64,000 bases of DNA from Lucinisca nassula. Lineage: Eukaryota > Mollusca > Bivalvia > Lucinida > Lucinidae. Positions 62,632 through 64,000 of the stretch are shown here, piece by piece (the stretch's first letter is position 1; every line of letters begins with the position of its first letter). The notes beneath the pieces are model-generated. The model was not told the origin of the DNA. It did no database searches and was given only the letters and a program-made list of their open reading frames with translations. The stretch covers positions 151,593,596-151,657,595 of the forward strand of contig OY757010.1 in NCBI GenBank assembly GCA_963580285.1. Direction: 5' to 3'. The position numbers were made by a program, and so were the translations under genes.

Positions 62632-62956
62632 TTAGCCCTTAAGATGCCGAGAAAAACTGCTTCTAAAAATGTTGTCTATTGATGTCAACTGCTGGTCATC
62701 TTTCGAACTTTTCAAACATATTTTTGCATACAGGCAAACAGTGTGGACCCTGATGTCGTCTGCAGCATCTTTTTGTATTCAAATATATTTTTCCATACAG
62801 ACAAAGCAGTGTTGACCTGATCAGACTACTGCTCCTGTCTGGGCACCCTGATCAGACTGTTCCGAGAAGTCTAAGCCAAGAACATACTGCTTGCAACAAT
62901 GACTTTTCCAAGTGTCTGGCAGAAGACAATTGTTGTGACTAGCATTTGAAGGTTAA
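62632..62956. mobile_element. TTAA MITE, family CCCTTAA, diverged
   Basis: TTAGCCCTTAAGATGCCGAG on the left and CTAGCATTTGAAGGTTAA on the right. Two hairpin pieces (62740-62760 and 62815-62860). Confidence 0.75.
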
Positions 62957-63171
62957 ACAAGGGATTATCTGTGTCTTGGGATTCTGTGAAAACCACCCCT
63001 GGGCCTGGGCTGCCCTGGCATTCCTGTCATTGACAGGAATCTCAGTCCCTGTCTTCTCTCTGAAAATAAGGGGAAAATAACTATGAAAATAGGCTCTGGT
63101 ATTTCTCCACTATGAAACAATCTCAGGAAAGGATGAAGTGTACAATCTAACGACATGATGGATGAATTATT

Positions 63172-63372
63172 TTAACCCTTATCTTGCTGTTCACGACAAC
63201 CCCTATCTTTGCAAACAGTATAGATCCAGATCAGATGGCCATCTGATCAGGATCTACACTGTTTGGCATTCAGTTTATGAATTTGTAGCAATAAATTACA
63301 TCAAGTAATTTGATTGGCTGATAGACAGAAATGGGTGTGGCTTAAATGAATATACAGCAAGATAAGGGTTAA
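63172..63372. mobile_element. TTAA MITE, family CCCTTATCTTGCTG
   Basis: TTAACCCTTATCTTGCTGTT and CAGCAAGATAAGGGTTAA; nearly identical to 59211-59423 over its length. Confidence 0.9.
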
Positions 63373-63439
63373 CAGTGACTTATCTTATTATAATGCACTA
63401 GGAAATTAAAATGCACGAGCGAATATAATGTGGCATCCC

Positions 63440-64000
63440 TTTGAAAACTTAAACTAGAATCGTGCAGTCGATGGCAAGCCATCGCATATCCCCACGCTTC
63501 CCCGCGGGCCCCATCCCCTGGGCCATCACCTAGGGGTGTTTGACCCGAGGGTTAGAATTTTGATTGTGATGTATTCTACTCATCACGCCGTTTGATTTAA
63601 TATGCTACATGACCATGTTCTGAAAACTTTGATTTTTTATCCCCAAGGTGCCCCACCCCTGGCCCCACTCCCAGGGGTAGGATCAAAATTCCAAAAGTGT
63701 TATGCACTCCCCAGACCAAAGTTTTATCAGTTCCCAAAGTTTCAAATTTCTATCTATAACGGTCTAGGAGGAGTTATCCGGTAACAGTAATGTATGGGGG
63801 TAAAGGGGTCAAAATCAGTTTTTGACCTCTGGTGACCTCAAAATTGACCCAAGGGGTCAAATTTTGCTTGCCGTTTGCTTTGATATATTACACGACCATG
63901 TTCTGGAAATTTTGATTTTTGATCCCCGTGGGCCCCACCCCCTGGGCCCACCCTTAGGGATGTGATCAAAACTCCGAAAGTGTCATGCACTCCCCAGACC
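63440..64000. repeat. Tandem repeat of about 290 bp at the window end
   Basis: TACATGACCATGTTCTG at 63605 recurs as TACACGACCATGTTCTGG near 63889, and GTTATGCACTCCCCAGACC recurs as GTCATGCACTCCCCAGACC at the last base. The array continues beyond the window and is of Pearl-core type. Confidence 0.7.

Overview
The window looks like a piece of a bivalve mollusc genome, probably a heterodont clam. I infer this from the repeat style (tRNA-headed SINEs, TTAA hairpin MITEs, Pearl/Helentron-like elements with tandem cores) and from the single host gene. It has no prokaryotic gene structure, no operons and no canonical tRNA or rRNA gene.

The only host gene I can support is ADO (2-aminoethanethiol / N-terminal cysteine dioxygenase, plus strand), and it spans the first half of the window. 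Exon 1 (1721-1936, 72 codons) ends at a GT donor. Exon 2 (33788-34315, 175 codons plus stop) follows a strong pyrimidine tract and AG. Both junctions are phase 0, and the joined protein of about 247 residues aligns with the animal ADO family across the junction. It keeps the three iron-binding histidines and the Cys-x-Tyr pair. The single intron is 31,851 bp and consists mostly of mobile DNA.

Layout. 1-1600: decayed CR1/Rex-like LINE on the minus strand, ending about 120 bp before the ADO start codon. 1816-9349: a partial tandem duplication of ADO exon 1 and the intron start, whose second copy is split by two insertions. The first (2100-7599) is a TIR transposon holding an I-clade LINE that itself holds a second TIR transposon. 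The second (7741-9282) is a CR1-like LINE. 10515-12793: Helentron-like (HINE/Pearl-type) element with about 14 tandem units of about 145 bp. 13.0-15.1 kb: small repeats and a LINE C-terminal fragment. 15201-24218: a 9-kb element with about 240-bp inverted termini and an array of about 38 copies of a 32-bp GC-rich palindrome in higher-order repeats. 24.2-27.4 kb: two more Pearl-type tandem cores. 31.6-33.8 kb: TTAA MITEs and a SINE, one MITE ending 29 bp before ADO exon 2.

34.3-64 kb, downstream of ADO, has no recognisable host gene. It is a dense mosaic of small non-autonomous elements: TTAA-flanked (piggyBac-like) MITE families, TACCGTAA-ended MITEs, a hAT-like element with an 8-bp TSD, HINE-like elements, tRNA-SINEs and an AAAC-tailed SINE family. 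The most striking pattern is that one hairpin core (GCAAACAGTG...CTGATCAG... and its complement) recurs about 25 times inside MITEs whose terminal repeats belong to different families, almost all of them after 31 kb.

Boundaries, target-site duplications and motifs were read by eye. Family names for repeats are structural inferences, not database matches.
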